From: Marinobacter sp. EhC06
GTDB taxonomy: Bacteria > Pseudomonadota > Gammaproteobacteria > Pseudomonadales > Oleiphilaceae
Assembly: GCF_001650915.1 (NCBI RefSeq)
Contig: NZ_LXYO01000023.1
Coordinates: 682,001 to 746,000, forward strand
Direction: 5' to 3'
DNA: 64,000 nt
The position numbers and the translations under genes are program-made. Shown here piece by piece: positions 8,564-17,442 of this stretch. Under the pieces are notes generated by a model that saw only the letters and a program-made list of their open reading frames with translations, was not told the DNA's origin and made no database searches. The stretch's first letter is position 1. Each line of letters opens with the position of its first letter.

Positions 8564-9013
8564 TTAATTGTGCTCGGAAAAGATCCGGGTCTGTCCGGCC
8601 TCGTTAAACAGGATGACCTTGTAATGATCTTTCCGGTCGCCCATCTCCATGCCGGGTGACCCGATGGGCATCCCAGGCACGCTAAGGCCGGTGGCCTGGG
8701 GTGCCTCGCTGATCAGGCGCTTGATGTCCTCGGCCGGCACATGGCCCTCGATGACGTAATCACCCACGAATGCGGTATGGCAACTGCCAAGACCGGCAAT
8801 CAGGCCTGCTTCGGCCTTGATCCTGCCCATATCGTTGGTGTTGGTCGCCTCCACCTCAAAGCCGTTTTTTTCTAGGTGATCAATCCAGTCACCACAGCAG
8901 CCGCAGGTCGGGGATTTGTAGACGTGGATGCTCTGGGCTGCGCCGGCTGCCAGAGCCGTGGTGCTGAATCCCAGGGCTGCCATCAGGCCAAAAGCCAGGG
9001 TGTGTTTTTTCAT
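8564..9013 (-). CDS. DUF411 periplasmic metal-binding protein
   Basis: A 149-residue exported protein. I take the ATG at 9011-9013 because it gives a clean signal peptide (MKKHTLAFGLMAALGFSTTA, cleaved after ALA near residue 24) and a TGAGGT ribosome-binding site. The mature part starts IHVYKSPTCGCCGDWIDHL, the CxCC-type site of DUF411 proteins, which are associated with copper resistance. Further potential ligands are GSCHTAF and Met residues in GMPIGSPGMEMGD. As last gene of the merR-ATPase operon it probably buffers or hands over copper in the periplasm. The ligand set is visible. The metal is inferred. Confidence 0.82.
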   Translation of the reverse strand: MKKHTLAFGLMAALGFSTTALAAGAAQSIHVYKSPTCGCCGDWIDHLEKNGFEVEATNTNDMGRIKAEAGLIAGLGSCHTAFVGDYVIEGHVPAEDIKRLISEAPQATGLSVPGMPIGSPGMEMGDRKDHYKVILFNEAGQTRIFSEHN

Positions 9014-9023
9014 GGCAAGTACC

Positions 9024-9140
9024 TCAGTGGTGATGTTGATGTTCACTTGAGCCTGTGTCGTCAGAACCGGAAAGCCAGAACCACCAGACGATGGCTGCCA
9101 TCAGGGCAAGACCTCCGACGTTGACCAGCATTGTTTCCAT
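9024..9140 (-). CDS. 38-residue single-TM miniprotein with His-rich tail
   Basis: A very short frame between the ATPase and the DUF411 gene. Its ATG (9138-9140) overlaps the ATPase TGA by one base (TGATG), and its own TGA at 9024-9026 is 10 bases before the DUF411 ATG. The product is [20 protein letters not shown], then FWLSGSDDTGSSEHQHHH: one hydrophobic helix (about residues 5-24) and a Ser/Asp-rich tail ending in EHQHHH. A one-pass membrane topology with a metal-binding tail is a reasonable reading. The tight coupling at both ends argues that it is translated. I do not know a named family. Small accessory subunits of P-type ATPases are a possible analogy only. Confidence 0.65.
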   Translation of the reverse strand: METMLVNVGGLALMAAIVWWFWLSGSDDTGSSEHQHHH

Positions 9141-11761
9141 CAGTTCCGCTCCTGTTGCTGTTTCGGATCACTGTTGCTGTCGTTCCGTTCCGGACGGTGA
9201 CTGGTTCGGAACAACCTCAAACGGTTGGCGTTGGAGACCACGGTGACCGAAGACAGGGACATGGCAGCGCCGGCCAGTATCGGACTCATCAGTATTCCCC
9301 AGACAGGGTAGAGCAGGCCGGCGGCCACCGGAATACCCATTGTGTTGTATACGAACGCGCCAAACAGGTTTTGGTGAATATTTTTCACCGTGGCCCGGGA
9401 GATCTCGATGGCATCAGGCACGCCGTGGAGCGAGCCTCGCATCAGAGTGATGCCGGCGCTCTCAATGGCCACATCCGTGCCGGTGCCGATGGCAAAACCG
9501 ACGTCTGCTGCCGCCAGGGCCGGAGCATCGTTGATGCCATCGCCGACCATAGCGACTATGTGGCCCTTGCCACGCATTTCACTGACCACCTCGGCCTTGT
9601 CTTCAGGCAGCACTTCCGCGCGATAGTCATCGATGCCGGCTTTTTTCGCGATGGCCTTTGCAGTGGCGTCGACATCGCCAGTGACCATCATCACCTTGAT
9701 GCCAGCCTTGTGGAGGCGCTGGATGGCAGCCTTGGAGTCCGGCTTGATGGCATCGGCAACGCCGATGACACCCAGAGCTTCGGTGCCCAATGTCAGAAAC
9801 AGAGGCGTGCCGGCTTCTTCGGTAATCGAGTGGGCGGCATCGTCCAGATCGCCCAGAGCAACGCCCTGGTCTTCCAGCCAGCGGCGGTTGCCCAGACGCA
9901 CGGGCTTGCCGTCGAGTTCACCTTGCACGCCTTTACCATTCAGGGCCTCGAAACCGGTCACCTTCTCCAGCTGAACGCTTTCTTCTTTGGCCTTCGCCAG
10001 AATCGCCTCGGCCAGAGGGTGTTCGGAGTGTTGTTCCAGCCCTGCCGCGAGGGCCAGCAGGCGTTGCTCGTCACCGTCGCTGGCATAAACCCGGGTAACT
10101 GCCGGATGACCTTCGGTGATGGTGCCGGTTTTATCGAGTATCACCAGGTCCAGCTTGCCAGCGGTCTGCAGGGCATCGCCCTGACGAATCAGCGCGCCGT
10201 ATTCCGCGGCCTTGCCAACTCCAACCATTACCGACATCGGCGTGGCCAGGCCCAGGGCACAGGGGCAGGCGATGATCAGCACCGTGGTGGCCGCCACCAT
10301 CATATGAACCACCGCCGGTTCCGGACCGACGTTGTACCAGACCAGCGCCGCCACGACGGCAATCAGCATCACGGTGGGCACGAACACCGACGAAATCTTG
10401 TCCGCAAGCCGTCCAATGGCAGGCTTCGAGCCCTGGGCTTTTTTCACCAGCTTGATGATTTGAGCCAGCGCGGTGTCACTGCCAACCCTGGTGGCCTCGT
10501 AGACAATCGAGCCATGGGTATTGAGGGTGCCGGCGGACACCTCATCGCCTTCGGATTTGTTCACCGGCATGGGCTCACCCGTGAGCATGCTCTCATCAAT
10601 GCGAGTAGAGCCTTCGGCAATCACGCCGTCGACCGGCAGTTTCTCACCGGGCCTGACCCGAATGTGATCGCCCTTGCGAACCTCCTCTACTGGAATGTCC
10701 TGCTCTTCACCATCGCGAATCACCCGCGCGGTTTTCGCCCGCAGGTCCAGCAACCGGCGCACCGCCTCCGATGTCTTGCCTTTGGCCCGAAGCTCCAGCG
10801 CCTGACCCAGGTTGATCAGGCCGATGATCATCGCCGAGGCCTCAAAGTAGACATGGCGGGCCATCTCCGGCAACGCGCCAGGAATACTGGCGACGACAAT
10901 GGAATAAAGCCAGGCGGTGCCGGTACCCAGGGCAATCAGGGTATCCATGTTGGCATTGTGGTGCCGAAACGCCTTCCAGGCGCCGGTATAAAAATGCCCG
11001 CCGGTGGCGGCCATCACGACCAGTGTCAGCACACCCAGCCCGAGCCAGGTGCCCTGATTGGCGTCGGTCACCATCATGGTGCCGAAGCCCATCCCCCAGA
11101 CCATCAGCCCAAGACCCAGGCCCAGACTCACCGCCATCTTCACCAGCAGCGTCTTGTACTGCCTGCGGTCTTCCTCCTGTTTGCGCGCGTCGGCTTCGTC
11201 CTCGTCTTCAATCACGCTGGCGCCATAACCGGCACTTTCAATTGCCTTCACCAGCGCCTCGGGATCGGCATTACCCGTGGCCGTGGCGGTATTGTCCGCC
11301 AGGTTCATATGGGAATGGCTGATACCGGAGACCGACATCAGGGCCTTCTCAATGGTGTTCACACAGGAAGAACAGGTAGCACCGGTCACCGACAGATGAA
11401 TCTGCCCGTCCGCACCGGCTATTGCCCCAGAACCAGTCGGAGCAGAATCAGCCTCGGTTGCCTGATCTTCCGAGTCGCCGGCGGTATCGGCCTCATCCTT
11501 ATTCCCCGAGGAACAGCAACTGGCCGGCTCGGCGTCTTCCTGGAAAGGCTCGGCCGGGTAGCCGGTCTCGGTAACGATCCGAGCCGCCTCATCGGCATCC
11601 ACGCCCTCCGGCAGAGCCACGGTCTGCTTTTCCAGATCGACTTCAACCAGCTCAGCATCACCAGTCAACGGCTCCAGGGCGCTGCGAATCTTCTTCACGC
11701 AGCCCTGGCAGGAAGCCCCGGAAATGCTGAGAGTGGTTTGTAAAACAGGTGTGTCAGTCAT
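9140..11761 (-). CDS. copA: Heavy-metal (copper) translocating P1B-type ATPase
   Basis: An 873-residue inner-membrane pump. Two N-terminal HMA domains carry GASCQGC (about residues 15-21) and GATCSSC (about 125-131), separated by an acidic linker with a CCSS motif. Then come eight expected TM helices, the actuator loop (MLTGEP), the transmembrane CPC metal site (CPCALG), the phosphorylation motif DKTGT and the hinge [13 protein letters not shown] plus HMA domains of GxxCxxC type are characteristic of Cu+-exporting CopA (P1B-1). It lies 6 bases after the MerR-type regulator and is coupled to the His-tailed miniprotein. Copper is the most likely substrate, silver possible. The regulator raises some doubt (see findings). 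Confidence 0.9.
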   Translation of the reverse strand: MTDTPVLQTTLSISGASCQGCVKKIRSALEPLTGDAELVEVDLEKQTVALPEGVDADEAARIVTETGYPAEPFQEDAEPASCCSSGNKDEADTAGDSEDQATEADSAPTGSGAIAGADGQIHLSVTGATCSSCVNTIEKALMSVSGISHSHMNLADNTATATGNADPEALVKAIESAGYGASVIEDEDEADARKQEEDRRQYKTLLVKMAVSLGLGLGLMVWGMGFGTMMVTDANQGTWLGLGVLTLVVMAATGGHFYTGAWKAFRHHNANMDTLIALGTGTAWLYSIVVASIPGALPEMARHVYFEASAMIIGLINLGQALELRAKGKTSEAVRRLLDLRAKTARVIRDGEEQDIPVEEVRKGDHIRVRPGEKLPVDGVIAEGSTRIDESMLTGEPMPVNKSEGDEVSAGTLNTHGSIVYEATRVGSDTALAQIIKLVKKAQGSKPAIGRLADKISSVFVPTVMLIAVVAALVWYNVGPEPAVVHMMVAATTVLIIACPCALGLATPMSVMVGVGKAAEYGALIRQGDALQTAGKLDLVILDKTGTITEGHPAVTRVYASDGDEQRLLALAAGLEQHSEHPLAEAILAKAKEESVQLEKVTGFEALNGKGVQGELDGKPVRLGNRRWLEDQGVALGDLDDAAHSITEEAGTPLFLTLGTEALGVIGVADAIKPDSKAAIQRLHKAGIKVMMVTGDVDATAKAIAKKAGIDDYRAEVLPEDKAEVVSEMRGKGHIVAMVGDGINDAPALAAADVGFAIGTGTDVAIESAGITLMRGSLHGVPDAIEISRATVKNIHQNLFGAFVYNTMGIPVAAGLLYPVWGILMSPILAGAAMSLSSVTVVSNANRLRLFRTSHRPERNDSNSDPKQQQERN

Positions 11762-11767
11762 CCAGAA

Positions 11768-12211
11768 TCACTCCTCGTTCTGTTCAGTTGCCCCGCAACA
11801 GGGCGCCGGATCATCCCAGTGTTCGATCAGCCGGCAAATGGTATGGCCATCCGGCGTGCCATCGGGCATGTCCTGCCAGGCCGCCAGCGCGGTGGTCATC
11901 CGTTTGCGTAACTGCTGCAGCTCCCGAATCTCCCGTTCAACCTCCGCCAACCGATGCTGAAACACATCCCGAACCATCGGACACGGCGAATGATGATCGT
12001 CCGCCTGATCCAGAATCTGTCGTATCTCAGGCAACGAAAATCCCAGCTGCCGCGCCTTACGGGCAAACCGAAGCCGTCGAAGATCCTCGGCATCGAACTG
12101 CTGGTAGTTGTTGTCCGGGTTACGGGTCGGTTTGAGCAGGTTCTCGCGGGTGTAAAACCGGACCGTATCCGGGTTGACGCCAGCGGCTTCTGCAAGCTCT
12201 TTTACTTTCAT
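11768..12211 (-). CDS. MerR-family heavy-metal-responsive regulator
   Basis: 147 residues. The N-terminal winged helix-turn-helix (residues 1-70: MKVKELAEAAGVNPDTVRFY) is followed by a dimerisation helix and a C-terminal metal site. Cysteines are visible at 77 (SPCPM), 126 (HTICRL) and 138-139 (PCCG). MerR-family metal sensors twist a promoter with a long spacer to activate efflux genes. Cys77 at the start of the dimerisation helix is usual for sensors of divalent ions (ZntR/CadR/PbrR), whereas monovalent Cu+ sensors such as CueR carry Ser there. It is the first gene of the operon, 6 bases before the ATPase, so it probably autoregulates. Confidence 0.85.
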   Translation of the reverse strand: MKVKELAEAAGVNPDTVRFYTRENLLKPTRNPDNNYQQFDAEDLRRLRFARKARQLGFSLPEIRQILDQADDHHSPCPMVRDVFQHRLAEVEREIRELQQLRKRMTTALAAWQDMPDGTPDGHTICRLIEHWDDPAPCCGATEQNEE

Positions 12212-12235
12212 CGCCTTGTTCTCAATGTGCCAAAG

Positions 12236-12268
12236 ATAATGGCTTCAGGAACCAGAGACTGAAGTCAG
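12236..12268 (-). promoter_or_regulatory. Putative MerR-type promoter/operator of the efflux operon
   Basis: Reading leftward, a CTGACT hexamer (12263-12268) and a CATTAT hexamer (12236-12241) flank a dyad CTTCAG-N10-CTGAAG (12243-12248 and 12259-12264). This resembles the layout of CueR/ZntR promoters, where the dyad lies inside an over-long spacer. The spacer here would be 21 bp rather than the usual 19-20, so the exact hexamers are tentative. Confidence 0.45.
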
Positions 12269-12272
12269 CGGA

Positions 12273-12382
12273 GTGTTGAGGTGGGTACGGCTTCCGAAAA
12301 TGCTCTGAACCAGGGAAGGTTCAGAGCAAGCGTACAGGGACGTATTCACAGCGGTTTTCGGAAGCCGTACCCACCTCAGCAC
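12273..12382 (-). repeat. Long palindromic repeat, copy 1 (family shared with 62.6 kb)
   Basis: Outer arms 12277-12300 and 12355-12378 are a perfect 24-bp inverted repeat, and pairing continues to 12273/12382 with one mismatch. Inside lies a second perfect 11-bp stem (12301-12311 with 12318-12328, 6-nt loop) and a 26-base single-stranded-looking part. Read on the minus strand, the central part aligns with the centre of the element at 62582-62700 (CGCT; TCCCTGTACGCTTG; CCTTCCCTGG), although the outer arms are unrelated. It lies between the MerR-type gene and a small zinc-ribbon gene. Confidence 0.8.
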
Positions 12383-12475
12383 GGCAAACTCCAAACCAAT
12401 TAAGAATAGACTAAAACCTGTGAGCAACTCACAGGTCAAAGGTTTTCTTGAGAAGGGAAAATGGAAGGAGGGCTA

Positions 12476-12787
12476 TCAATCCCGCGAGCGTAGAAACGTA
12501 CCGCAGGTCTTGCATTGATCCGGCGCCATCAGCTTTGCCTGCCAGCCAATCTTGTGGCCACAGGCCGGGCACGCCAGCTTGAGCTGCAGAACTATGATGG
12601 GCGTGATCAGGGCGGCGATCAGAACACCCAGGGGGCCCCAGCTTTCGTCGCTGGACAAGCCCAGCTGGCTGCTGAACACCAGAATGACGGTCAGCGCCAC
12701 GAAGGCAAAAATAAAATAGTTCCGGTTCCAGCGTTCCCACTGGCGAATCTTATCGTCCTGCTCCGGTGTCAGGTATTGCGCGGCCAT
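12476..12787 (-). CDS. Small membrane protein with C-terminal zinc ribbon
   Basis: 103 residues. A charged N-terminus (MAAQYLTPEQDDKIRQWERW) precedes two hydrophobic helices (about 24-41 and 50-68). The C-terminal domain has two knuckles, CPACGHK (about 73-79) and CKTCG (about 91-95), a rubredoxin-like zinc ribbon expected on the cytoplasmic side. The ATG is preceded by AGGTGAT. It ends just before the palindromic repeat. No named family is recognised. Membrane-tethered zinc ribbons of this kind are common hypotheticals. Confidence 0.7.
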   Translation of the reverse strand: MAAQYLTPEQDDKIRQWERWNRNYFIFAFVALTVILVFSSQLGLSSDESWGPLGVLIAALITPIIVLQLKLACPACGHKIGWQAKLMAPDQCKTCGTFLRSRD

Positions 12788-12837
12788 AGAATATCACCTG
12801 AAGGATTTAACCGTATCTTGGGGACGGGCCGCGGCAA

Positions 12838-15105
12838 TTACAATCCGGAATCGGCCGTAATGCCCGCCACCAGAACGCCGGAAGCCAGAGCCTTTTCAAG
12901 GTCGGAAACCGGGATCGGCCGGCTGATCAGGTAACCCTGGGCAAAGTTGCAGCGTTGGTTTTTCAGGAAGCTCAGTTGCTCCTCGGTTTCCACACCCTCG
13001 GCAACCACCTGAATACCCAGATTGTGCGCCAGATTGATTACCGCCCTGGTAATGACGGCATCGTCGTGGCGTTCCGTAACCTCCGTGATGAACGAGCGGT
13101 CGATCTTCAACAGGTCGACCGGGAAATCCCGCAGGTAGCCGAGAGACGAATAACCGACACCAAAGTCATCAATAGCCAGGTTCACTCCCAACTGATGCAG
13201 ACGGGAGAGCTGATTGCGATTGTGCTCGATATTCTGGATGAAGATCTCCTCGGTCAGCTCAACCTCCAGACGATCCGCCGGGACATTCTCTGCGGCCAGC
13301 GCTTCCCGGATATGATCCACCAGATCCTCGTCGTCCAGCTCCCGGCCCGAGAGATTGACTGCAATTCGCAGGCCTTCCTGGGGAGTGCCTTTCCACGCCG
13401 CCAGCTGCCGACAGGCGGCCATCACTACCCAGCGCCCGATATCGGTGATCCGGCCGCTCTCCTCGGCCAGGGGAATGAATTCCACGGGAGGTAGCAGCCC
13501 CCGGCGGGGATGGCGCCAGCGTATCAGCGCTTCAACACTCTGGATTTCACCGGTGTCCAGATTCAACTGAGGCTGGTAGAAGAGCACGAATTCGTTGTTG
13601 GCCAGGGCCTGGCTGAGATCTTTGTCCAGCTCCAGGCGCATGACTTCCCGTTCTTGCATGCCTTCGGTATAGAACTGGTAGGTATTCCGGCCCTGCTCCT
13701 TGGCGCGATACAGGGCAATGTCGGCATTGCGCAACAGCGTATCTGCGTCCAGACCGCTCTGGGGATACACCGCCACGCCCATGGTGCCGGTAATGCTGTG
13801 GGACTGCCCCTGAACGTCGTAGGGCTGGTCAAAGCACTGTTTGATCTGGCCGAGCAGGTGAATGATGTCGTCAATGTCGTCTACCTGCTGCTGGCAGAAC
13901 ATGAACTCATCGCCTCCGGAGTAGGCCACCAGCAGCCGTTCGTTACTCAGACGGTTCAGCCGCTCGGACACCTTGATCAGCAGCTCATCCCCGAACTGGT
14001 GGCCAAGCGAGTCATTCAGCGTCTGGAACCGGTCGAGGTCCAGCATTACCAGGGCAACCTGGCGCATCTGGCGATCCGCAATGTTCAGGGTGTGAGACAG
14101 GTCTTCCATGAAGAACCGACGGTTCGCCAGGCCGGTGAGGGTGTCGGTGGATTCCAGCCGCGCCAGATCCTTCTGGATCGCGGTGCGCTGTTCGATTTCC
14201 TGATCCAGTTCCCGGCGGGTCTTCAGCAACGCGCGGTTGCGTTTCAGAATGAGCTGTACCAGCAGCGTGGTCAGGCTGGTCAGAAGGCCCATCAACAGGA
14301 ACGTGGTAAAGGTAAGGGCCGGCCAGTTGCTGTATTGGCGTTCGACCCATCCGACGGACGGGCGCAGCGTCAATGTCCAATCGAGTGTTGGTAGATTAAC
14401 GGCCTGGCTTTTAGTGAATTCGCTATTGACCGGCTGCGACACATTCAGTTCATAGGTCACTTCGCCGGCTTCGCGGATTTCAATCCGGAACGATTCCAGA
14501 ACCCGTTCGGTGAGGAGCTGGCGGGCCAGCACCTCCATCCGGAACACGCCAGCCATGAAGCCATTGTTTTCAGGGCCGGCACCCACCGGTGCATAAATCA
14601 CCATGCCCTTGCCGCCCTGGCGCAAATCGATCACACCGGAAAGATCCCAGGTGCCTGACTGTTTTGCCAGTTCCAGTGCCTGGCGGCGCTCCTCGTTGAA
14701 GGCGACGTTGTAGCCGATGACCTCTTCGTTGTCGGTTATTGGTTCCAGCCAGCGGATAATGAAATCGGAGTCAATCCATTCGATGGCCTGGTAAACGCCG
14801 AAGTCGTCGAGGTAGTTGCGGGCATCCCTCCGCCACTCCTGTTCGGTTTTGGCCGGGTCTGCCTCAAGGCGTTTGGCCATGCGCCGGATCGCCTCGGCGT
14901 GGACCCGGAACTCCCGCTCCAGGTGGTTGGCCATGGCCCTTGCTTCATTGGCCAGATTTGCTTCGATCTGACTTTTGTCCTGTTGAACCAGTCCGTAGCG
15001 CAGGCCGGCTGCCAGGCCCAGAAAAACCAGGAAAATCACCACCGGAAACGCCGGGCTCAAGAGGCCCGAAACAACAGCTTTGGGGGGTGATACAGGTTGT
15101 TCCAC
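12838..15105 (-). CDS. CHASE-GGDEF-EAL membrane protein, likely c-di-GMP phosphodiesterase
   Basis: 755 residues: TM1 (about 19-39), a periplasmic CHASE-like domain (about 60-250, YQAIEWIDSDFIIRWLEP), TM2 (about 262-286), a short coiled coil, GGDEF (SGGDEF at 396-401) and EAL (EALIRW from 525). EAL catalytic motifs look complete: AVNLSGREL, ELTEE, DDFGVGYSSL, KIDRSF and VAEGVETEEQ, so c-di-GMP hydrolysis to pGpG is expected. The GGDEF site is intact, but no RxxD I-site is present, so it could be either a GTP-sensing regulatory domain or a weak cyclase. It lies 55 bases after an HD-GYP gene on the same strand. Confidence 0.9.
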   Translation of the reverse strand: MEQPVSPPKAVVSGLLSPAFPVVIFLVFLGLAAGLRYGLVQQDKSQIEANLANEARAMANHLEREFRVHAEAIRRMAKRLEADPAKTEQEWRRDARNYLDDFGVYQAIEWIDSDFIIRWLEPITDNEEVIGYNVAFNEERRQALELAKQSGTWDLSGVIDLRQGGKGMVIYAPVGAGPENNGFMAGVFRMEVLARQLLTERVLESFRIEIREAGEVTYELNVSQPVNSEFTKSQAVNLPTLDWTLTLRPSVGWVERQYSNWPALTFTTFLLMGLLTSLTTLLVQLILKRNRALLKTRRELDQEIEQRTAIQKDLARLESTDTLTGLANRRFFMEDLSHTLNIADRQMRQVALVMLDLDRFQTLNDSLGHQFGDELLIKVSERLNRLSNERLLVAYSGGDEFMFCQQQVDDIDDIIHLLGQIKQCFDQPYDVQGQSHSITGTMGVAVYPQSGLDADTLLRNADIALYRAKEQGRNTYQFYTEGMQEREVMRLELDKDLSQALANNEFVLFYQPQLNLDTGEIQSVEALIRWRHPRRGLLPPVEFIPLAEESGRITDIGRWVVMAACRQLAAWKGTPQEGLRIAVNLSGRELDDEDLVDHIREALAAENVPADRLEVELTEEIFIQNIEHNRNQLSRLHQLGVNLAIDDFGVGYSSLGYLRDFPVDLLKIDRSFITEVTERHDDAVITRAVINLAHNLGIQVVAEGVETEEQLSFLKNQRCNFAQGYLISRPIPVSDLEKALASGVLVAGITADSGL

Positions 15106-15160
15106 AGGTTACTCCGTGACTTGAAACGGTGGTGCCAGACTGTTGGCAACGCCCACGCAA

Positions 15161-16477
15161 TTATGAGGCATTTGTATCGGCTACCGCCATCAGTTGCTTG
15201 ATTCGGTCCCGAAGTGAGACTCCAAAGGCACCGTCGGGCAGTGGCCGGGCAATATCCGGTGCAGCCTGACCAGTCTCAGAACCAGCCGATCCAAGATCCA
15301 TGATCCGGGGTGGCACTGGTTGCTTGTCGCCATCGAGCAACACCTCCACCCTGGGTTTCAGCTTTCGTCCCGGGTGCGTCGCCACCACGATTGCTACTTC
15401 GCCCGTGGACAGTTCTACCAGACTGCCCGGCGGGTACACACCGATCATTCGTATGAATGCTTCCACCATGGTGGCATCGAACTGCTGGCCGCGGTTCCTG
15501 AAGAGGATGCGGATAGCATCGGAAGCCGGAAGTCCGTCCCGGTAGCATCGGTCGCTGGTAATGGCGTCGAAGGCATCAACAATGGAAACCAGGCGGGCGA
15601 ACCGGCTGATCTGCCACTCTGCCAGTTGTTTCGGGTAGCCACGGCCATCGATGCGCTCGTGGTGGTGACAGGATACATCACTGATGATCGGATCAAGGTG
15701 CGGATCGGCACTCAGCAATTCGTACCCCAGGGTGGTGTGCTGACGCATGATGCCGTGCTCTTCAGGCGTTAACGCGCCGGGCTTGTTGAGGATCTCGTCC
15801 GGTACCTTCAATTTGCCAAGGTCGTGCAGCAGTCCGCACATGCCGACGGTTTCCAGATCTTCATCCGGCATCCCCAGGAAACGGGCAAAGGCGACACAGA
15901 AAATAGCCACCCTGAGACAGTGTTCGGCGGTGTAGGCATCCCGGGATTTTATGCGGCTCATCCAGAACATGGCGCTGGCATTGGCTTTCACACTGTCCAC
16001 GCATTCCCGAATGATGGGGCGGGCGCTCTCGAGATTAAGGTCGTTGCCGGCCTCAATCCGTCGGGTGACCTCTTCCACAAAGGCCTGGGTCCGGCTCCAG
16101 GTCGCCTGCGCCCTGGGCAGTTCCTGTTGCAGCGAACGGGTTTCCGGGAGCGGTTCGTTGGTGCGACGCTTGAGTACCGAAATCTGATCGAGCACCGGGT
16201 TCAGGCGCTCTTCCTCATCCTCCACCAATACCCATTCACAGTACTGCCGCAGAATCTGCGCCTGGTTATCGTCGGTCAGGGTGAACCCCTGAAACAGAAC
16301 CGGTACCTGGGTCCAGGGCCTGTCCAGGCTGACAATGCGCATGCCCGGCTGAAGAAGGTCCACCGGCAATCTCACCCGCTGGAGGGTGGAGACAGCGTCG
16401 TCACAATCGGTAGGCAGCGCCGATGGCGCCGAGACTGAGTGTCGGTGTTGTTTGCTGGATTTACGTCGGAACCACAT
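15161..16477 (-). CDS. HD-GYP domain protein, probable c-di-GMP phosphodiesterase
   Basis: 438 residues, no membrane segment. The N-terminal region (about 30-130) resembles the DUF3391 domain often fused to HD-GYP (VDLLQPGMRIVSLDRPW). The HD-GYP domain spans about 160-350 and keeps the metal ligands and signature: HCLRVA, LLHDLGKLKVP, HHERIDGRGYP. The C-terminal tail has a PilZ-like or small beta segment (GSLVELSTGEVAIVV). Enzymes of this class linearise c-di-GMP. The gene follows the folE-folX-CoA-binding cluster by about 115 bases on the same strand and precedes the CHASE-GGDEF-EAL gene, pointing to clustered second-messenger control. Confidence 0.88.
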   Translation of the reverse strand: MWFRRKSSKQHRHSVSAPSALPTDCDDAVSTLQRVRLPVDLLQPGMRIVSLDRPWTQVPVLFQGFTLTDDNQAQILRQYCEWVLVEDEEERLNPVLDQISVLKRRTNEPLPETRSLQQELPRAQATWSRTQAFVEEVTRRIEAGNDLNLESARPIIRECVDSVKANASAMFWMSRIKSRDAYTAEHCLRVAIFCVAFARFLGMPDEDLETVGMCGLLHDLGKLKVPDEILNKPGALTPEEHGIMRQHTTLGYELLSADPHLDPIISDVSCHHHERIDGRGYPKQLAEWQISRFARLVSIVDAFDAITSDRCYRDGLPASDAIRILFRNRGQQFDATMVEAFIRMIGVYPPGSLVELSTGEVAIVVATHPGRKLKPRVEVLLDGDKQPVPPRIMDLGSAGSETGQAAPDIARPLPDGAFGVSLRDRIKQLMAVADTNAS

Positions 16478-16591
16478 GGCTCTACCAGTCTTCTGTATAT
16501 GTCCGGTGATTATGTCAGACCTGAAAGGCCCGTTACAGAAGAGTGCCGGAAGTGTGACGCAGTTCCTGATTCAGGTCAGGTTTCAGGGGTG

Positions 16592-17020
16592 TTAAGAAAC
16601 CCCGGGGATACCCAGGCGGGGGATTTCCTGCTTTGGACAACGATCCATCACCACCGTCAGCCCCGCTGCCTCTGCCCGAGCAGCACCTTCCTCATTGATA
16701 ACACCAATCTGCAGCCACACTACCGGGATGTTGAGATCGATGGCCTGATCAATGATCGCATCGGTGCGTTCTGGTGCCAGGAACAGATCAACCATGTCCA
16801 CCGGTTCCGGCAAGCTATGCAGATCGGCGTAAACGGTTTCGCCAAGCACCTTCTGGCCTGCCAGACGTGGATTGACCGGGAGGATTCGGTAGCCCTGGTC
16901 CTGAAGGAATTCCATGACCTCGTGGGAAGGCCGGCTGGTCTTCTCACTGGCGCCAACAAGGGCAATGGTCCTGACCGTCGTCAGGATGTCACGCATCTGG
17001 TCCGGGGTATTGCTGGGCAT
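16592..17020 (-). CDS. CoA-binding domain protein (YccU-like)
   Basis: 142 residues, starting at the ATG 17018-17020 (MPSNTPDQMRDIL). The frame extends upstream into folX, but those codons are not protein-like. It is a single Rossmann-type CoA_binding domain: TIALVGASEKTSRPSHEVM contains the glycine-rich nucleotide loop, and VVWLQIGVINEEGAARAEAA is the second family motif. Homologues such as E. coli YccU are small cytoplasmic proteins without a firm function. It lies 23 bases after folX and likely belongs to the folE operon. No catalytic residues can be named. Confidence 0.82.
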   Translation of the reverse strand: MPSNTPDQMRDILTTVRTIALVGASEKTSRPSHEVMEFLQDQGYRILPVNPRLAGQKVLGETVYADLHSLPEPVDMVDLFLAPERTDAIIDQAIDLNIPVVWLQIGVINEEGAARAEAAGLTVVMDRCPKQEIPRLGIPGVS

Positions 17021-17043
17021 AATGCTGGGGAAACCTCGCTGAA

Positions 17044-17418
17044 TTAACGGTGTGCCTGAAGACAGACAGACACGGATTCCGCGTAGCGTAGCGCGTGAGG
17101 CTTGTCGATTTCCACTTCGGCCCATTGCACTGCCTCATGCTCCATCACGATGGTCAGGACCTCGTGGGTGAGTCGTTCGAGTAGTGCGAACCGGTTGCCA
17201 TCCACATGATGGATGATTTGCTTGGTAATGGTGCGATAGTTGAGGGCGGCTGAAATTTCATTCCGGTTTACCGCTTCAGAAGCATCGTAGGTCAGCGCAA
17301 CGTTGATCAACACATCCTGCTGGTTGTTGATTTCCTCTTCCTTTATGCCGATGTAGGCTCTCAGGAGAAGATCCTTGATACGGACTTTTGCCAGGTGGTT
17401 CCCGTGGACGTCTGTCAT
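17044..17418 (-). CDS. folX: Dihydroneopterin triphosphate epimerase/aldolase (FolX-like)
   Basis: 124 residues of the FolB/FolX tunnelling fold. Motifs are [19 protein letters not shown] at the N-terminus, the central [22 protein letters not shown] and the C-terminal [15 protein letters not shown] with the conserved Lys. FolX epimerises dihydroneopterin triphosphate to the monapterin form. FolB cleaves dihydroneopterin for folate synthesis. The N-terminal sequence and location 24 bases after folE match the folE-folX pair of Pseudomonas, so FolX is favoured, but the two subfamilies are hard to separate by eye. Confidence 0.78.
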   Translation of the reverse strand: MTDVHGNHLAKVRIKDLLLRAYIGIKEEEINNQQDVLINVALTYDASEAVNRNEISAALNYRTITKQIIHHVDGNRFALLERLTHEVLTIVMEHEAVQWAEVEIDKPHALRYAESVSVCLQAHR

Positions 17419-17442
17419 GCGGCCTCCCTAGGGTCAGGTGCT

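Noticed and set aside
9131..11743. 870-codon open frame on the plus strand opposite copA
   Set aside because: It is antisense to a well-supported ATPase, has low-complexity, His/Gln-rich sequence without domains, and lacks a sensible start. Long antisense frames are expected in G/C-rich genes.
17044..17418. Calling this gene folB (dihydroneopterin aldolase of folate synthesis)
   Set aside because: The N-terminal sequence and the folE neighbour fit FolX better, but the distinction is not certain.
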